DNA from: Petrosia ficiformis
Taxonomy: Eukaryota; Porifera; Demospongiae; Haplosclerida; Petrosiidae
Direction: 5' to 3'
Length of the DNA stretch: 64,000 bases
Assembly: GCA_947044365.1 (NCBI GenBank)
Contig: OX345648.1
Coordinates: 2,006,501-2,070,500, forward strand
Positions 33,994 through 46,259 of the stretch are shown here, piece by piece (position 1 is the stretch's first letter; the number at the start of each line of letters is the position of its first letter). Under the pieces are notes generated by a model, which saw nothing but the letters and a program-made list of their open reading frames with translations, was not told the origin of the DNA and made no database searches. The position numbers and the translations under genes were made by a program.

Positions 33994-34003
33994 GCGCATG
34001 CGC
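33994..34003 (+). promoter_or_regulatory. Candidate NRF1-type palindrome
   Basis: GCGCATGCGC lies 71 bp upstream of the ATG of the large gene in otherwise AT-rich DNA. This is the consensus of the NRF1 transcription factor, common near animal core promoters. Functional use is inferred. Confidence 0.5.
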
Positions 34004-34074
34004 ATATATGTAAATCCAGCCCAAACATTATAACAACGCCCTTTTAATAGGCAGGCTTTTATGAGATTGCAAGT

Positions 34075-37000
34075 ATGGATAAAGAAGAAACTCTTCGTTT
34101 AGCTTCTCGAGATGGTGATCTAGAGAAGGTGAAACGTCTAGTTAAAGAAGGTGCAGACCCTAATAGATGTGATCAACATGGTAACACTTCTTTCCACTGG
34201 TGTTGTATGTCTGATAATTGTCCAGTTGAAGTTCTATCATTTCTAGTCAGTTCTTCCAGTACATCAGTGAGTTTAAGTAAAATAAGAAATAATGATGGTT
34301 CCACTCCAATGCATTTGGCCTTCAGTTCTGGAAACTTAGAATTGATAAAATACATATATAAAACAGACACCTCCAGTATGACAGAGTGTGATTATCATGA
34401 CAAGATGCCAGTTCATTATACAACACAAAATACTGAAATACTCTCATTTGTTATTAGTGTACTTGAGTCTAGTAATATAGAGGTTTACAAGAGAATTAAA
34501 ATAGCTGTCTGGTGTTGTACTAAGCATGTTCCTGGTTCTTTCAAAACTCTTCAACATTTAATACAGATGATGACATTTAGAAGTTTTGTATGTAAATTTG
34601 AAAAAGAAGAGGATAAAGAATTTGCCAAGTTTATAATTAGAATTAAGAAACTTCAGTTTAAAGATGTTTGTACATCTCCTATTCTTCATGAAGTATTGAA
34701 ACAAGGTGATGTTGCTATAGTTACACATTTTGTTGATAAAATGGGCTGTTCTATTAACACTAGTGATGAAGATGGTAATACTTTATTACATATTGCCTGT
34801 TATAATAATTATTTTGAACTTGTTGAGATTCTTACTAACTGCGAAGAATGTTACATTAAAGCTGCTGATCTTGATGGAAGATCTGCACTTCATATTGCTG
34901 CTCAACAAGGTCATTTTCAGATAGTAAAGCATTTAGTAGAAAGAAAACAATGTGATGCTAATGTGATGGATAAAAATCTTAACACTCCGTTACAATTGGC
35001 ATATTTTAACAACCATCAAAATGTAGTTACCTACTTGAGTGCACCTTCGAACATACAAGAGAGAAATGAAGATAGATCAACATTTATTCATCTTCCTGCA
35101 TTGAACACTAATACAACTACTGGATATACTTCATTAGCATGCTATACTGGTCATCTAGATGTAGTAGAGTACCTTTCAAACAATGAGTTATGTGATGTTG
35201 ACGCCAAAAATAAGAAAGGCAATTTAGCACTTCATTCAGCTTCCAGAAAAGGTCATCTTGAAGTTGTAAAACACTTAGTAGAAAGAAAAGGTTGTGATAT
35301 CAATGTAAGGAACGACAATAACGAAACACCATTAGATGTGGCATGTTACGCTGGTCATCTAGATGTAGTAGAGTACCTTTCAAACAATGAGTTATGTGAT
35401 GTTCACACCAAAGACAAGAATGGTTGGGCAGTGCTTCACTCAGCTGCCATAGAAGGTCATCTTGAAGTTGTAAAACACTTAGTAGAAAGAAAAGGTTGTG
35501 ATATCAATGTAAAGGATGATTATCACCAAACACCTTTACATGCAGCATGCTGTGCTGGTCATTTAGATGTAGTAGAGTACCTTTCAAACAATGAGTTATG
35601 TGATGTTCACACCAAAGACAAGAATGGTTGGGCAGTGCTTCATTCGGCTGCCATTAGAGGTCATCTTGACGTCGTAAAACACTTAGTAGAAAGAAAAGGT
35701 TGGGATATCAATGTAAGGAATGATGATCACCAAACACCTTTACATATGGCATGCTTTGCTGGTCATCTAGATGTAGTAGAGTACCTTTCAAACAATGAGT
35801 TATGTGATGTTCACACCAAAGACAAGAATGGTTGGGCAGTGCTTCACTCAGCTGCCGTAGGAGGTCATCTTGAAGTCGTAAAACACTTAGTAGAAAGAAA
35901 AGGTTGTGATATCAATGTAAAGGATGATGATCACCAAACACCTTTACATGCAGCATGCTGTGCTGGTCATTTAGATGTAGTAGAGTACCTTTCAAACAAT
36001 GAGTTATGTGATGTTCACACCAAAGACAAGAATGGCTGGGCAGTGCTTCATTCAGCTTCCATAGGAGGTCATCTTGAAGTCGTAAAACACTTAGTAGAAA
36101 GAAACATTTGTGATATCAATGTAAGGAATAACAATAACAAAACACCATTACATTTGGCATGTGCTATGGGTCATCTAGATGTAGTAGAGTACCTTTCAAA
36201 CAATGAGTTATGTGATGTTCACACCAAAGACAAGAATGGTAGGGCAGTGCTTCATTCAGCTGCCAAAAGAGGTCATCTTGAAGTCGTAAAACACTTAGTA
36301 GAAAGAAAAGGTTGTGATATCAATGTAAAGGATGATGATCACCAAACACCTTTACATATGGCATGCTGTGCTGGTCATCTAGATGTAGTAGAGTACCTTT
36401 TAAACAATGAGTTATGTGATGTTGAGTCCAAAGACAAGAATGGTCTGGCAGTGCTTCATTCGGCTGCCATAGCAGGTCATCTTGAAGTCGTAAAACACTT
36501 AGTAGAAAAAAACGTTTGTGATATTGATGTAAAAAACAGAAACGGAAAGAATATATTACATTATGCTGTGGAAGAAGGCAATCCAAAAATTGTAGAATAT
36601 TTAGTAAAAGAAAATATTTGTAATATCAACGCAAAGGATGACAGAAATGAAACTCCATTACATAAAGCATGTATTAGTTACAAGTACAAACTGCGATTAG
36701 TGAAGTTACTTACAGCTTTGTCACAATGTGACATTAATGCTGAAAATACTGGTGGTGTACGTCCGATTCATTTAGCTGCAGAACAAGGTGACATTGAAAT
36801 TGTGTATCATTTAGTTGACTATGGATGTGATGTAGCTGCTAAAGATAAGAGTGGTAGAAATGCTGTGGATTATAGTACAAGAGATGACATTACAGAGTTT
36901 CTTATTCATGCAATTGATGGAACTCCTTTTATACCACAAAATAAATGTGAGTCGTATTTCATATATTTCTACATATTAATGCATGAGAGATTAGAAGATT

Positions 37001-40000
37001 TTAAATTAATGGTTTAAGTTTATGAATATTTATTATATTTTGTCGCAGATGGGGCACGGTTGTTTCAAAATATCAAACGTGATCAAGCACTAAGACAAGA
37101 TGGGTATACCAGGTTAAAGGTTACTAAATGCATACTAACAGGACCACCTGGTGCTGGTAAGAGTACATTGAAGAAAAGACTCCTAAATGAATCACTAGGA
37201 GATGACTTTAGTACTGGAGTTGTCAATGCAGCTGTACAAGTGGACTCGTTCCGTAAGTTAGATCAACAAGGTGTTATTGTTCCTAACTTGAAGAAAGATT
37301 CCATTTTGCAATGGAGAAAACAGGGCGCAGACGAGGAAGCTGTATTCTTGATGAATAATATTGCTGAGCCAATTAGTAATATAACTGACTCTGAGAATGA
37401 CGAAACAAGTAGCACATATCCTGACAATCATGTAAGAAGTAATGATCTTAGCAGTGTATCATTTGATACTGAACTACTGTCACTACATGAAGAAATACTA
37501 GCACCAGTGTTACACAACAAAACAGAACTCAGTGAATCGAGAGTACTAACACCTCCAGCTATAGTGGAATTGACGGAAGAAGACAATAACAGTAATGAAA
37601 TTGTAGATCAATCACAATCTGAGATTAATGAAACCATTAAGCCAATGGAAGTAAGTTCACATCCTCATGAAACATTAGAACAGGATAGTACAACACATGA
37701 TGATGATCACAAAACCAAAGCTATAGACGAAATATCAAAAGCTGTTGAGAAAATTCCATCCAAAAAGAAACGACAGTACATTTCAAATATACAGAATATT
37801 GATAAAGACAACCATGCTGTTCTACAAATAATAGATACTGGTGGACAACCTGAGTTTCATGAAATGCTTCCTGCACTTATCACTGGTCCAGCTGTTAACC
37901 TACTTGTCTTCAAACTCACAGAGGAGTTACAAAGTCGATATTCAATCACATATCGTTCATCAGATGGGAATTCAGAGCCTTATCTTACATCCCTTACGCA
38001 CGAGGAAGTTATTTTTCGTTCTCTTTCCAGTATAGCATGTTTACGTTACAACACAGTTGGATGGAATTTTGATCATGACGAGGTGCCTGTGAAAGATGAT
38101 TCTGAGCCTGCTGCCTTCCTCATAGCAAGTCATCGAGACTGTGTAGATGATGACAAAGTAGACACAGTGAATAATCACTTGAAACATAGAATACAGACAA
38201 GTGCTGAGTTGTTTGCTGAAAATCTTATTCAGTTTTCTGCACCTGATAAACCGATATTTGCTCTTGATACTACCAAAGACCAAAAAGAAATTGAGGACTT
38301 ACGAAAGTCACTTCACAGTGTCATTAACACAAATTTCCAGGATATCAAGGTTCCAGTGTCATGGTGTGCACTGAGTTTAAAGCTGAAGAGACGAAAGCAA
38401 TCATTGTATACCTTCCAAACATGCTTTAAACTAGCAAAAGAATCAGGAATAAAAGATGAAGATGACTTCAAAGCTGTTTTATGGTTCCTACATAACAGAG
38501 CAGGTACAATTATGTACTATCCCGATGTTGAAGGTTTGGAAGATATTATAATCACAAATATTCAACTTGTTTTCGATCGAATCACAGAGTTAATGACTAG
38601 CTGTTTCACATTCAAAAATCTTGGGCCTTCAGCAGAGGAAGAATTTCACACCATGGGTATGTTTACAGAATCTGATATTAGAAAGCTTTCCAAACGTAAA
38701 GGAGATCCCCTAACACCTAAACGTTTAGTTGCACTATTAAAATACCTCCATATAGTTGCCGGTCCACTAAAAACTAAAGTTGGTCACTCTACCAAGGAAT
38801 CATATTTCATGCCATGCGCTCTAAAACCAGCCGACATAGAAAGTGAACATAGAAATGAGACTTCCACTCCTGCCCCATTACTAATCTGGTTTGAATGTGG
38901 ATACTGTCCTGTTGGAGTGTATTGTTGTTTGGTGGTTTATCTTCTGAGCCTCTCAGAACAGACAAAGTTTAAATGGGAATTGGCTAATCCTCCACATTAT
39001 CGAAATAAAATCACTTTCACAGTTGGTAAACAATTTGATCGTGTAACAATTCTTAGTTGCGCTACATACATTGAAGTGTGGGTTGATCAAACTCCTGGAT
39101 TGAAAGCAGTTCCATTGAAGACATTATGTCAACATATTCGCACTATACTCAACCAGGGAATAAATGCCGTAACAAAAACTCTCCATTATTCTTATAACTC
39201 ACGACATTATTTGGGGTTTCCATGTTGTTCATCATCTTCCTCGTGTCTACCTCCACATCCTGCTGTGTGTAAAGATGAAGAACCAGTGGCTGCCAGATGT
39301 ATTCTCAAAAAATGTGACACAATGATATTGAAAGATAGCCATTCTATCTGGTTTGAGGAGGTATGTGAGAAGTGACATTTATAATATTATTAATTATCAC
39401 CATTCATCTACTACTCCAGTTGGATAATATTATATAGTTATTATTATATAATGTTGAGCCGTGGGTGTACTACCAGTGCTACAAATCAGTTGTATATTTA
39501 CATGTATATCTCCAAGGTTTCGTTATGTGCTGCAAAAACCAAAATAAAAGTATATATTCCCAACCTATGATTATATTCCATGACATATAGTATGTAGTCA
39601 TACATTTAGAAATGTACTTAATGCTACAAAGTAAATTTATATCATAACATTTAAATACTCACTATTCAGCCATTTTATACAGGAAGGCAATGAAATGTAT
39701 TATTTAGGAATAGTAATTATTGGGCTTCTTAAATATTATGTTCCTGTATATTAAATATCAAGACATTAAAGATATACATTTGTTGGTCCCTTTCTGTACA
39801 TGTATCAACGATTACATATACATGTAATTATATTTATGTATGTTGTATACGCAGTTAAGGAGATGACATCATTCTGAGGGCTTAGTCATTTAATGGGTGT
39901 GACATGTATAAGAATTTATGCATATACCCCTAAAATATCCTCATATTAATTACACTTACTAAAAGTTGTTCACAATCTCATAATTAGGCTGTGATGACTT

Positions 40001-42828
40001 TATATGTAATATAGTGTATAGTTTAATGTCATAAAGGTAATACATTATTATACTATAACTCAATAATGAAGTAATGGATTGAAATCTGACATACACAAAA
40101 CATCAGTTGGATAATATTATATAGTTATTATTATAAAATAGGGGTAATAATTATATGGAGGTGTGTTTTGAAATGTAGTATACATGTATATTCCTATCTT
40201 AACTGTTATAATATTTTTATGGCCCGAATACCCAACCTATGATTATATTCCATGACATGACATATTGTATGTAGTCATACATTTAGAAATGTACTTAATG
40301 CTACAAGCAATTTATATCACTAACATTTAAATACTCATTATTCAGCCATTTTATACAGGAAGCCAATGAAATGTATTATTCAGGAATAGTAATTATTGGG
40401 CTTCTTAAATATCAAACTTTACTATCTTCCTGTATATTAAAGTGAAGAGATTAAAGATACTCATTGTTCAAAATTGTTGATCCCTTTCTCTGTACACGTA
40501 TGAATAATCACATACATTGTATGTTTCATATACATATTGTACATGTACATGTACATGTAGTTAAGGTCATTCTGAGGGCTTAGTCATTTAATGGGTGTGG
40601 CATATATATAATATATGTCTATATCCATGAAATTATTAATTACTATTAATTTTTATATTACACAGGTACATGTACCTCTATCAACTGAAGATACACTATC
40701 CATTTCTAATATAAAACATGTAAAACAGTGTCATGATAGTATTCGGACTATGTCATTAGGTTTGTGATTCCCTGTATGTCATGATGGATGGATTAATGTA
40801 ATGGATGATCTATCGATTGTACATTTACAACTATTATGGCCTACAGACAGTGCAGGATCATCCCTATAATTGCTTTCAACAGCGTTGATCTATATATTAT
40901 ATGCATGTATGATTATGTAATGTATATAGTATGGGTTCGAGGTCTATATGGCTAATATAAGACCTGAGCCCCGAGATATCAGCCCGAGGCTTGCCGAGGG
41001 CTGATATCGAGGGGCGAGGGTCTTATATTAGCCATATAGACCTCGAACCCATACTATATATAATATATTGGTTAGCTTACAGCAACATCTCTTCAAACAC
41101 TGGCCACCTGCCTCGAGTGTGCCACAGCTGCCATGTTTGTTTACACTTTACCACAGCTTCTACTTCCTCGGGATTTACAAATGCAAATCGTTTGCTTTCA
41201 GTTCTCTTTCTTTTTTTCTTTAAAGACAAGGATGGGCGATTTTCTTTTCCACATCGTTTTTTTGGAATCTGGTCAGCATGGATGTGCATGCTGTGCGCAT
41301 GTGCATAGCTATGAATACGTTTATTTATGAGTTTCATACCTGCATGCCTCGTGAATATCATTGTATATTGAGCTATGGACTCGTGAATATCATTGTATAT
41401 GAGCTATGGACTCGTGAATATCATTATGATGTAATCGCAGGTCGTATATGGCCTATATACGACCTTGCGGTGCTTTGATGTGGCTGTAAGCTATACTATA
41501 TATATATATATATATATAATTATACATATATTTGTGTCGCATCCACACTGTATACATAGTGATGTCCATCAATCAACCATCCATAAGTGCAAAGGCATCT
41601 GGTGATTTTAATTTACTTCATCGCCGAGAAATTGGACTAAAGTCACCAGACGTCCTTTGATCTCCCATATAATATATAAATGATATTTAATAGTGATGCA
41701 CTGATAATCGGTTTGATAATCTTTATCGGTCATTATTTTTAGTCAGTTATTACTGAAAGATGTAACTGATATTGTACAAATATACTCATTTCTTGTGATT
41801 ATAAGCATCATTAATTGCTTTTATGATACTCATGACTATTGGGAAAATTCTCATTTTTATTAAAGTAATCAGAAACCAGAAGATAGATATAATATCGAAT
41901 CAGTTGTCGTTACAAATCTAAAATACATTGTAATTATCGGTTTATCAGAATATCAATAACTGTGCATCACTAATAATTAATAATTGAGATGATACTGGGA
42001 GAAGTGATAATTTGTATTATATCTATTGATCTTATTACAGGTAGTGAAATATTAGCTGATGTGTGTGAACTTCTGTCTACTTGTGTTAATTGGATGGGAT
42101 TAGGTATTCAGTTGGGATTGGATTATTCAAGATTACGAGGGATTGAAATTGAAAGACACTTAAATGTTTCGAGTTGTAGAATAGATATGATAGCAGCATG
42201 GTTGAGGAAGGAAGATCAAGTGGTGAAGAAAGGAGGCCCTACATGGAAGCAACTCATTCAAGCATTGAAGAGTATTGGAGAAATTAGTTTGAGTGAGGAA
42301 ATCTCTTTGAAGATAACAAAAGAACGAGAAGTATCAAATCCAGTCGGGAGCGAGAAAAAGAAAGGAAGAAGAGATTTATCTACAGATGAAAAGAGATCAG
42401 TAAAGAAAAGAAAGAAGGAAATGAAGAAGAGAAGAAAATCTTCAGATACTGATAGTGATAATGAGGAGAGAGAAGACTACAAACATACACACAGGTACAA
42501 GAAGAGGAAACTCATTTATATAAAATCAGGAAGTGATTCTAGTGATAATGATGATGAGAAAGAAGAGATGACTAGTAAAGTGAAAAGAAAGAGAATTGAA
42601 TCCAGTTTTGGTTCACACGAGAGTACTAATATCAAGAAAAGTAGATTAGAGTCTAGTGATGTTGATGAGAGGTCTGTCACTAGTGAAGTTAGAGGAAAGG
42701 GACCAGCTAGTGGAAAACCATATAAAAGAAAACGAGTACCCAAAAACATCCACGATACGTCCATCACCGAAAGTGAAGATGATGATTCTGATTCAGAACC
42801 CAGTTCAAAGAGGACTCATAAAAGATAA
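34075..42828 (+). CDS. Ankyrin repeat-ROC-COR-death domain protein
   Basis: Four exons with phases that fit exactly: 34075-36946, 37049-39360, 40666-40759, 42041-42828 (stop TAA), 6066 nt, 2021 residues. Ankyrin repeats fill residues ~1-950. The ROC GTPase has a P-loop GPPGAGKST (~989-997), DTGGQPEFHE (~1220) and SHRD (~1318) in the TKxD position; about 220 acidic Ser/Thr-rich residues separate the P-loop and DTGGQ, far longer than in typical ROC domains. A COR region follows (GTIMYYPDVEGLEDIIITN, LTPKRLVALLKYLHIV). Exon 4 carries a death domain (ADVCELLSTCVNWMGLGIQL ... PTWKQLIQALKSIGEIS, ~1765-1848) and a Lys/Arg/Ser-rich, possibly nuclear-targeting tail ending SDSEPSSKRTHKR. The order ANK-ROC-COR-DD resembles DAPK without the kinase. 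A role in cytoplasmic death or immune signalling is inferred. The start is the first ATG, 71 bp after the NRF1-like site. Exon 3 is short and supported by the 12.2-kb paralogue. Confidence 0.9.
35149..36576 (+). repeat. Seven-unit 204-bp ankyrin dimer repeat
   Basis: Units begin GGTCAT at 35149, 35353, 35557, 35761, 35965, 36169 and 36373, a constant 204-bp step equal to 68 residues or two 34-residue ankyrin repeats. Each unit reads GHLDVVEYLSNNELCDV, then GHLEVVKHLVERK. Sequence identity between units is very high at the DNA level, including synonymous sites, while positions between the conserved blocks vary (WAV/RAV/LAV; HAACC/HMACF/HLACA). Confidence 0.95.
39361..40665 (+). other. Intron 2 with an internal tandem duplication
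   Basis: A block starting CCCAACCTATGATTATATTC at about 39559 recurs at about 40230 (offset about 671 bp) up to GGCTTAGTCATTTAATGGG. No exon was seen in it. If the exon 2 donor GTATGT at 39361 is not used, translation would stop at 39373-39375, giving a shorter form lacking the death domain. Confidence 0.7.
40840..40890. repeat. Dispersed repeat family, partial copy in intron 3
   Basis: TTATGGCCTACAG...ATCATCCCTATAATTGCTTTC matches the reversed end of the 8715-8935 family. Confidence 0.6.
40928..41062. mobile_element. Foldback element in intron 3
   Basis: Arms TATAGTATGGGTTCGAGGTC...CTAATATAAGACC and their reverse complement enclose the core CAGCCCGAGGCTTGCCGAGGG-CTG. It lies between exon 3 and exon 4 of the large gene. 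Confidence 0.88.
41340..41435. repeat. Tandem repeat of about 30 bp, three copies
   Basis: GACTCGTGAATATCATT preceded by GAGCTATG-like text occurs three times. It is followed by a short palindrome GGTCGTATATGGCCTATATAC-GACC at 41442-41464. Confidence 0.75.
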
Positions 42829-42989
42829 TAGGAATTTGTGTTGGTAAGTACATATGTAGTATTATCATATATTATTAGTATTATGGATCATAATTATACT
42901 ATACTTCATAATACTAATAGTATATAATGTATTTTATTATTATGAGTATGAACTATTAATATCAATTATATAACAATAATTATAATATT

Positions 42990-43334
42990 CTTAAAATAAC
43001 TAATTTATTGGTTAGTACAGACATGGCATAAAGGAATTTGTAATTTAATTGGTCGTGTAGTTTATTATGTGTGTATGGTGATATACATGTACATGTACTA
43101 ATTATAATCTAATAATTGTAACTTCAATTATCCTTATACTGGCTATTAGATATACAAAGAAGTAGAATAACATTTTAATTAAATCATTTTAGGTTTCCAA
43201 ACCTTCTTTGTGCATCTAATACGAGATATTAGGCATGATAATTGATATATATAGTACAAGTATATTATATCATGCAGTCATAATAACAACAACTAATTGA
43301 ATTATAACTTACAACTGTACTAACCATGTTATTA
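42990..43334. mobile_element. MITE family, copy 2
   Basis: Same terminal repeats as 18102-18438 (TTATTGGTTAGTACAG at the left, CAACTGTACTAACCA at the right), inserted just 3' of the large gene. Confidence 0.78.
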
Positions 43335-43597
43335 TATAGTTCAAATACATAATTACATATACATTATTTACATGTTATATCACTTGTATAATATATAATA
43401 TGTAATATTGGAACTCATACAAGTGATGAGATATGTAAACACAATACATAATTGTACTAGTTATTATATAAACAATATTAATATTATTGATACAGTATTG
43501 AATAGTACACACTAACACAATACATACACTAGCTGTTATATAAACACATAATTATCATTATGTCTGTTTCTTTATTTCTTCCCTTTCAGTTTAGTCA

Positions 43598-43870
43598 AAC
43601 AGGAAATTGAAGACTCCTCGTTAACAAATACTGTCCCAACTTTACCATTTAATGATTTAGAGAGTGTACTGAGAGGATCTCTTGATGAGTCTTATCAGAT
43701 GAAGTCTTTTAGTATCCCTGCTCTTCAATCTCCTTTTATCAATATTGAATTTAGTCAGGTAAGTCTTGATCATCTATCATTCCATTAATAACATCTTCCT
43801 TTTCATTATCATACAGGTTGATGTTCCTCAGGAAGTTCCCTTTGTTTAATCAGTAAGAGGTGCTACAATG
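43598..43870 (+). pseudogene. Reductase linker exons, copy D1
   Basis: After TTTCAG the frame reads LVKQEIEDSSLTNTVPTLPF and, further on, MKSFSIPALQSPFINIEFSQ before GTAAGT (43759). A second segment after ATACAG (from 43818) reads VDVPQEVPFV then TAA. This corresponds to the interdomain region and FAD-domain start of MTRR. The TAA replaces a GAA in copy D2. The segment is duplicated at 45175-45440 within a 1.5-kb tandem repeat. Confidence 0.7.
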
Positions 43871-44074
43871 ACACACTGTTTATTTTCCATGGCAACAATA
43901 AGCAACCGAAAACTGCTCACTAGCCATGATGCACAAAAAAGTACTTTACTACTTCAGGAAGATCTGCGTATGTCACAGTATGTGTGTACGTATGTGCATG
44001 TATGTGTATTTATGTACGTATGTACATGTATGTACATGTATAATACTATGTATGTGTGTATAAATAAGTTGAGT

Positions 44075-44560
44075 TTTATAAGTTTGTAATTTTACAAATT
44101 CCTGCTAAAAAAGGAAATTCCATCTACTTAATAGAATACTATGTTTCACTGGATCTTGGATGTACTACACCCCAAATTACTGTAGATTACGAGGGTTTAC
44201 GAATGTGGTGGTGCCGTGGTGGCATGTTGACATTCTGTTGTTCAAATGCCCATGCTTTGTTAGATGGGGTCGGGTGACATTACTTTGAAGTTAGCTTAGC
44301 TACTTACATGTAAAAAAGTAAAGGGGATTAGAATAGCATGTTGATATACATTTGTATAAACTTGCTTTGTAGCTTGATCTAGTGAGAGAACGGAATGTTG
44401 GGATAAAAGCGTTTGCTCTCATCACTCTGGTGTGTTTGCAATAATTGATGAGTAAAGTTGAGGCAACTGTTAGATTGCTTCAGTAGGTGGAGAAAGTTGT
44501 AAATATGGCATCTATACCTCGACAATCTGCAAGGTTAGCTATGAAATGAACACTTCTGGC
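44075..44560. repeat. Insertion-like repeat, also at 53985-54385
   Basis: Starts GAGTTTTATAAGTTTGTAA and contains CCTGCTAAAAAAGGAAATTCC, then GTTGTTCAAATGCC and CTTCAGTAGGTGGAGAAAGTTG. The second copy in the 53-kb reductase remnant is similar over about 400 bp. No coding frame; probably a non-autonomous element. Confidence 0.7.
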
Positions 44561-45174
44561 TTCACTAGGAACATCTTCACAATCTACACGAGCCAGAATA
44601 TCATTCAATTCTTTTCTCTGTTATACAGGAAGCTTAGTCAATGTAGTATATAGTAGCTGTTCATTCATATTTAATGAAGGCATATATACGTGGGTTCTAA
44701 AAATAGTAACAGACGGTCAGACAGATAGTTTGACCATTTAATTAAATGTATGGTCATTTACTGCTCCTACTCTTACGCTTTCTGGTCAACGTCATTACGG
44801 GCTCCTTATAACGGTATTACAATATTGATAATACAATTCATACTCACACATTACATATACATTATTTACATGTATATCACTTGTATAATGTAATATTGGA
44901 ACTCATACAAGTGATATGATATGTAAACACACTAACAAAACACAATACATAATTGTACTAGTTATTATATAAACAATATTAATATTATTGATAATTAATA
45001 CACACTGACACAATACATACACTAGTTGATATAACAATACATAAACATTGTTAGTATTATGAACTATCATACTATTACTGAAATAGTTTATATTCACACA
45101 ATACATACACTAGCTGTTATATAAACACATAATTATCATTATGTCTGTTTCTTTATTTCTTCTCTTTCAGTTTA

Positions 45175-45480
45175 GTCAAACAGGAAATTGAAGACTCCTC
45201 GTTGACAAATACTGTCCCAATTTTACCATATAATGATTTTGAGAGTGTACTGAGAGGATCTCTTCATGAGTCTTATCAGATGAAGTCTTTTAGTATCCCT
45301 GCTCTTCAATCTTCTTTTATCAATATTGAATTTAGTCAGGTAAGTCTTGATCATCTATCGTTCCATTAATAACATCTTCCTTTTCATTATCATACAGGTT
45401 GATGTTCCTCAGGAATTTCTCTTTGTTGAATCAGTAAGAGGTACTACAATGACACACTGTTTAGTTTCCATGGCAACAGT
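45175..45480 (+). pseudogene. Reductase linker exons, copy D2
   Basis: Near copy of 43598-43870: LVKQEIEDSSLTNTVPILPY and MKSFSIPALQSSFINIEFSQ, then VDVPQEFLFVES before a GTAAGA donor-like site. It is intact in itself but orphaned from N-terminal exons. Confidence 0.68.
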
Positions 45481-45728
45481 AAGCAACTGAAGACTGCTCA
45501 CTAGCCATGATGCACAAAAAAGGACTTTACAACTTCATCTGTATTGGGAAGATCTGCTTGTCATGGTATGTGTGTATGTATGTGTGTATTTATGTACGTA
45601 TGTATGTACATGTATAATACTATGTATGTGTGTATGAATATACATTATTTGTGTGTTTACTATATAGATGTTTGTGTGAATGTATTTATATTATATTATA
45701 TTATACATGTATAATATTGATGTAGGAT

Positions 45729-45772
45729 TCTGAATATAATCCAGGAGATGTAATGTGTCCGAATGATGAGTG
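45729..45772 (+). pseudogene. Reductase FAD-domain exon (PGD motif)
   Basis: After TGTAG the sequence reads DSEYNPGDVMCPNDEW before GTAAGT. It matches the YQPGDxxxVxCPN motif at the start of the FAD-binding region of MTRR/CPR-type reductases. Borders by eye. Confidence 0.7.
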
Positions 45773-45807
45773 GTAAGTTCAATACTTGCACTGCAAAAAA
45801 TAATTCG

Positions 45808-46145
45808 TTAAAATAGCCATTTTATTGGTTAGTACAGTTGCAAGGAATAGCATGAGTTTCAATTTAGTTTGTCAATTGTCATAGAGGATGTTGTGGCTGC
45901 ATGCATGTATGTTACTATAACATAATGTACACCAAGTATTGGAAGGTATAAATTAAATTATGTGTTTGTGGGTTTATCTTTGACATGAAATATGAGTAGA
46001 CAGCACCCTAAAATTATAATGATTCAACTATAATTGAATATAATTAGTACAAAGTATCTGTGGTATAAGATATATGTATTTCGAACAACCCACTAATTGT
46101 TAAATCCTTGTAACTGTACTAACTACTGAATTAGTTATTTTAACT
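45808..46145. mobile_element. MITE family, copy 3
   Basis: Left TTATTGGTTAGTACAGTTGC and right TTGTAACTGTACTAACTA ends; inserted in the reductase remnant intron. Confidence 0.75.
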
Positions 46146-46259
46146 GTTTTTTTTTTTGCAGTGTGATAGACAGGTTCATCATAAACACATGATATAATAT
46201 TACATCATTCATTAGATTACACCTATATGATGTTCTAAATCACTCAATGAATATCTCCA

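Noticed and set aside
36320..36586. 88-codon minus-strand frame inside the ankyrin exon
   Set aside because: Antisense shadow of the repetitive ankyrin coding sequence.
41077..41361. Basic frames on both strands near 41.1-41.36 kb
   Set aside because: Lie in intron 3 of the large gene, lack splice-site support and overlap a tandem repeat; the FFFSLKK runs are low-complexity.
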